From Prorocentrum cordatum (Eukaryota > Sar > Dinophyceae > Prorocentrales > Prorocentraceae): 64,000 bases of DNA. Shown here piece by piece: positions 61,512 through 64,000 of the stretch. The notes beneath the pieces are model-generated. The model was not told the origin of the DNA. It did no database searches and was given only the letters and a program-made list of their open reading frames with translations. The DNA lies in assembly GCA_963575745.1 (NCBI GenBank), contig CAUYUJ010003986.1, forward strand, positions 1-64,000. The letters run 5' to 3'. The number at the start of each line of letters is the position of its first letter. The stretch's first letter is position 1. Made by a program: the position numbers and the translations under genes.

Positions 61512-63290
61512 CTGGGCGCCGGCGGTAAACCGTCAACCTTTGTTACCGCCGGGGGACTCGTAGAGCTTCCTGACAGTATATAGTGTGGGAAAAAATCCAG
61601 AGAACGACTAGTTTTCAGCCCAAGCGATTTCAGACCTCTCAAGATGACTCTAACAAAAAAACAAACAGTTTCGCAACCCAGTTCGAGTATCAGACCGAGT
61701 TCAGACCTCTCAATGCGACAGGCGGACGCGTCTGATGTCTGCGAATCAACTCATGTGATTACCAGCCCTGCAGCCCCCCTACAGCCCGAGTTAAGTGCAG
61801 AAAACCGACAGCATCTCTCAGGATGACTCGAATAATACAATTTCGCGGACCTGTTTCGAGCAGCAGACCAAGTTCTGAGCTCAAATCGACCAACGAACGC
61901 GCCTGATGTGTGCAAATCGATTTCTATGACCCGCAGCACTGTAGCCCTCCCCCAGCAGAAGGTGAGTGCAGAAAATTGAGAGCACTTTTCACGATGATTC
62001 GGACAGTACGAATAGTTTCACGACCTAGCTCGGGCAGCAGGCCGAGTTCAGAGCTCTTGATGCAACAGACAAACGCGCCCGATAATTCCCAATCGATTTC
62101 TGTGACTATAGGCTCTGTAGCTGCCCTACAGCTCGAGTTAAGTACAGAAAACCGAGAGTGTTTGTCAAGATGACTCGAATAATACGAATAGATTTGCGGA
62201 TCTAGCTCGGCTAGCAGACCGAGTTCAGACCTCTACAGTCAAGAGGCGAACGCGCCTGATGATTCTGAATGCGATCAATGTGCTTACCAGCTCTGTAGCT
62301 GCCCTGCAGCTCGAATTACGTACAAAATACCCACCACGTGTATCAAGTTGACTCAAATAATACGAATAGGTTTGCGGACCTAGCTCGGCTAGCAGACCGA
62401 GTTCAGACCTATGGATTCACCAGGCGAACGCGCCTGATGATTCTGAGTGGGATAGGTGTGCTTACCAGCACTGTAGCTGCCCTACAACTCGAGTTAAGTA
62501 GAAAATACCGACAACGCGTATCAAGTTGACTCGAATAATACGAATAGGTTTGCGGACCTAGCTTGGCTAGCAGACCGAGTTCAGACCTATGGAATGAACA
62601 GGCGAACGCGCATGATGATTCTGAGTGCGATAGGTGTGCTTACCAGCACTGTAGCTGCCCTACAGCTAGTTACTGGGAGCCGGCGGTAAACCGTCAACCA
62701 GGTTACCGCCGGGACCCTCGTAGAGCTCCCGATAGGCGAATTCGGTTTCGAGAGCAGAAAACGCTGCTTAATACCAGCTTGAAAACTTCAGGATTTTTTT
62801 TTCGGTCGTGCAGAATGTTGGTTCCCCGTAGTGTTTTGATCGAAATGCTGCAGCTAGAGCCCTCAGATTTGCACCATCGAAAGCGTCATGATTCACTGCA
62901 TAGAATAAAAATTCAAATTTGCAAAACGAATTACAAAATCTCTCGCCATCTTCGAAAAACCGACCCCAGGTTACCACATTGTCCGTCGGGGCCGGGTCGG
63001 CCAACTAGCTCCAACCCGCGCCCGAATTCCTCTAGCTCATCGATGCCGAAGAGCTCTACGAGGTAAGTAGAAAATACCGACAACGCGTATCAAGATAACT
63101 CGAAACAGCCGATCCCGTCAGTGTGCTTTTTGGCAGTAAAAGGTACCCGATCGAGCAGAGATCAAGATGGCGAGCGGGAATAAGATCAAATATCACGGAA
63201 AAAATACTAGAGCTGATTTCTTTATTTTAGAAGCTGGTATTGAGAAGCGTTTTTCTGCTGTCATCTCGGATCTCACTTGTCTGTTCAGAG
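61512..63290 (+). mobile_element. F3 element with about six satellite units, interrupted by an F2 element
   Basis: Head at 61512 with loop GTCAACCTTTG. Satellite units follow at about 61670, 61850, 62030, 62200, 62375 and 62555. An F2 element interrupts it at 62673-63063. The unit end and tail (GTAGAAAATACCGACAACGC, GCAGTAAAAGGTACCCGATC) resume after 63064. Confidence 0.85.
62673..63063 (+). mobile_element. F2 hairpin element, full length, with TA duplication (391 bp)
   Basis: CTGGGAGCCGGCGGTAAACC ... GAAGAGCTCTACGAGG lies between CAGCTAGTTA and TAAGTAGAAAATACC. The uninterrupted satellite CGAGTTAAGTAGAAAATACC is at about 62491. The insertion site is TA, as for the F1 element at 59884. Confidence 0.9.
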
Positions 63291-63699
63291 CTCTACGAGC
63301 TCCCGGCGGTAACCTGGTTGACGGTTTACCGCCGATCCCAGTTCGGGCGCGGACGGGAGCTAGTTGGCCAACACGGCCCGAGCGGACAATGTGGTAACCT
63401 AGGGTCGGTTTTTGGAAGATAGCGAGATATTTTGAAATTCGTTTTGCAAATTTGAATTTTTATTCTATGCAGTGAATCATGGCGCTTTCGATGGTGCAAT
63501 TCTTAGGGCTCTAGCTACATTATATCGATCAAAAGACTGCGGGGAACCAGTATTCTGTACGACCGAAACTGAGATGTCTTAATTTTTGAGGCTGGCATTG
63601 AGAAGCGTTTTTCTGCTGTGATCTCGAATCTCACCCGTCTATTCAGAGCTCTACGAGGGTCCCGGCGATAACCTGGTTGACGGTTTACCGCCGGATCCC
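63291..63699 (-). mobile_element. Two inverted F2 heads with interior between
   Basis: Hairpin heads at about 63291-63342 (CTCCCGGCGGTAACCTGG ... TTTACCGCCGATCCCAG) and 63647-63699 (GTCCCGGCGATAACCTGG ... TTTACCGCCGGATCCCAG). Between them is the F2 interior with ATCATGGCGCTTTCGATGGT. Non-coding. Confidence 0.8.
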
Positions 63700-64000
63700 A
63701 GTACGAATAGGTTTGCGGACCTGTGGATGCAACAAACGAACGCGCCTCATCATTCTAAATCGATTAGGTGTGCTTACCAGCTCTGTGGCTGTCCTGTATC
63801 TCGAGTTAAGTCCAGAATACAGACAGCGCGTATCAAGATGACTCGAAACGGCCGATCCCGCCACAGTGCTTTTCGATAGTAATATTCACCCGATCGAGCT
63901 GAGATCAAGATGGCGAGCGGGAATGAGATCGAATATCACGGGAAAAAATACTAGAGCTCTAACGACTGTTCAAATTTTGAGGACATAATTTTTACCTGAG
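63700..64000 (+). repeat. Satellite unit 5 and F3 tail, cut by the window end
   Basis: TACGAATAGGTTTGCGGACC, the unit-5 block (GATTAGGTGTGCTTACCAGC) and the tail (GATCGAGCTGAGATCAAG, TACTAGAGCTCTAACGA) to the last base. The repeat mosaic continues beyond the window. Confidence 0.85.

Noticed and set aside
1-64000. tRNA, rRNA, spliced-leader or snRNA genes
   Set aside because: I looked for cloverleaf-like blocks, rRNA core motifs and the conserved dinoflagellate spliced-leader core and found none I could defend.

Overview
The window looks like repeat-rich nuclear DNA of a dinoflagellate (inferred; other alveolates or haptophytes are not excluded). Supporting this: there is no convincing host gene, no prokaryotic operon and no tRNA or rRNA. 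Nearly everything readable belongs to mobile elements: LINE retrotransposons whose reverse transcriptase carries WADN instead of the usual YADD, a GC-rich degenerate gene resembling DUF6570/Helitron-type proteins with helicase-associated-like repeats, and an IS1595/Merlin-type transposase relic. The rest is dense nested repeats.

Layout. 1-1.7 kb: a CAT microsatellite, then about 16 copies of a 102-bp tandem repeat. 1.7-6.9 kb: degenerate plus-strand coding relics ending in the transposase fragment. 6.9-11.6 kb: simple-sequence DNA (homopolymers, GGA tracts, a CAGCCT hexamer array, a 73-bp repeat) with diverged copies of a ~175-bp satellite. 11.7-20.3 kb: the GC-rich minus-strand Helitron-like pseudogene, cut off at its 3' end. 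20.5-64 kb: a mosaic of one modular repeat superfamily interrupted by five LINE insertions.

The modular repeats start with a strong hairpin (arms CCGGCGGTGA/TCACCGCCGG or CCGGCGGTAA/TTACCGCCGG) and carry a subterminal inverted repeat (CCTCGTAGAGCTC near the left end, GAGCTCTACGAGG at the right end). I call the types F1 (CTGGCGCC start), F2 (CTGGGAACC start) and F3 (CTGGGCGCC start). F1 and F2 are about 390-405 bp when complete and have no coding capacity. F3 is about 1.1-1.3 kb, contains about five ranked ~175-bp units, and forms a head-to-tail higher-order array at 49.7-58.3 kb. Two occupied/empty site comparisons inside the window suggest insertion with a TA duplication.

The most interesting system is the pairing of these hairpins with LINEs. 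All five LINE copies (20.9-26.8, 31.6-37.5, 37.8-43.1, 47.3-47.7, 60.6-61.1 kb) lie in the same orientation at the same point of a hairpin loop, at GTCAACC. Two of them have exact 10-bp target-site duplications (TCAACCTGGT and CAACCTGGTC). The LINE at 31.6-37.5 kb has both reading frames open. The LINEs share a coiled-coil ORF1, an in-frame UGA (followed by CGG or CGT) between ORF1 and ORF2 that is a CGA sense codon in the third copy, an endonuclease/exonuclease/phosphatase domain, the WADN reverse transcriptase, and a C-terminal RNase H-like domain whose motifs occur in circularly permuted order.
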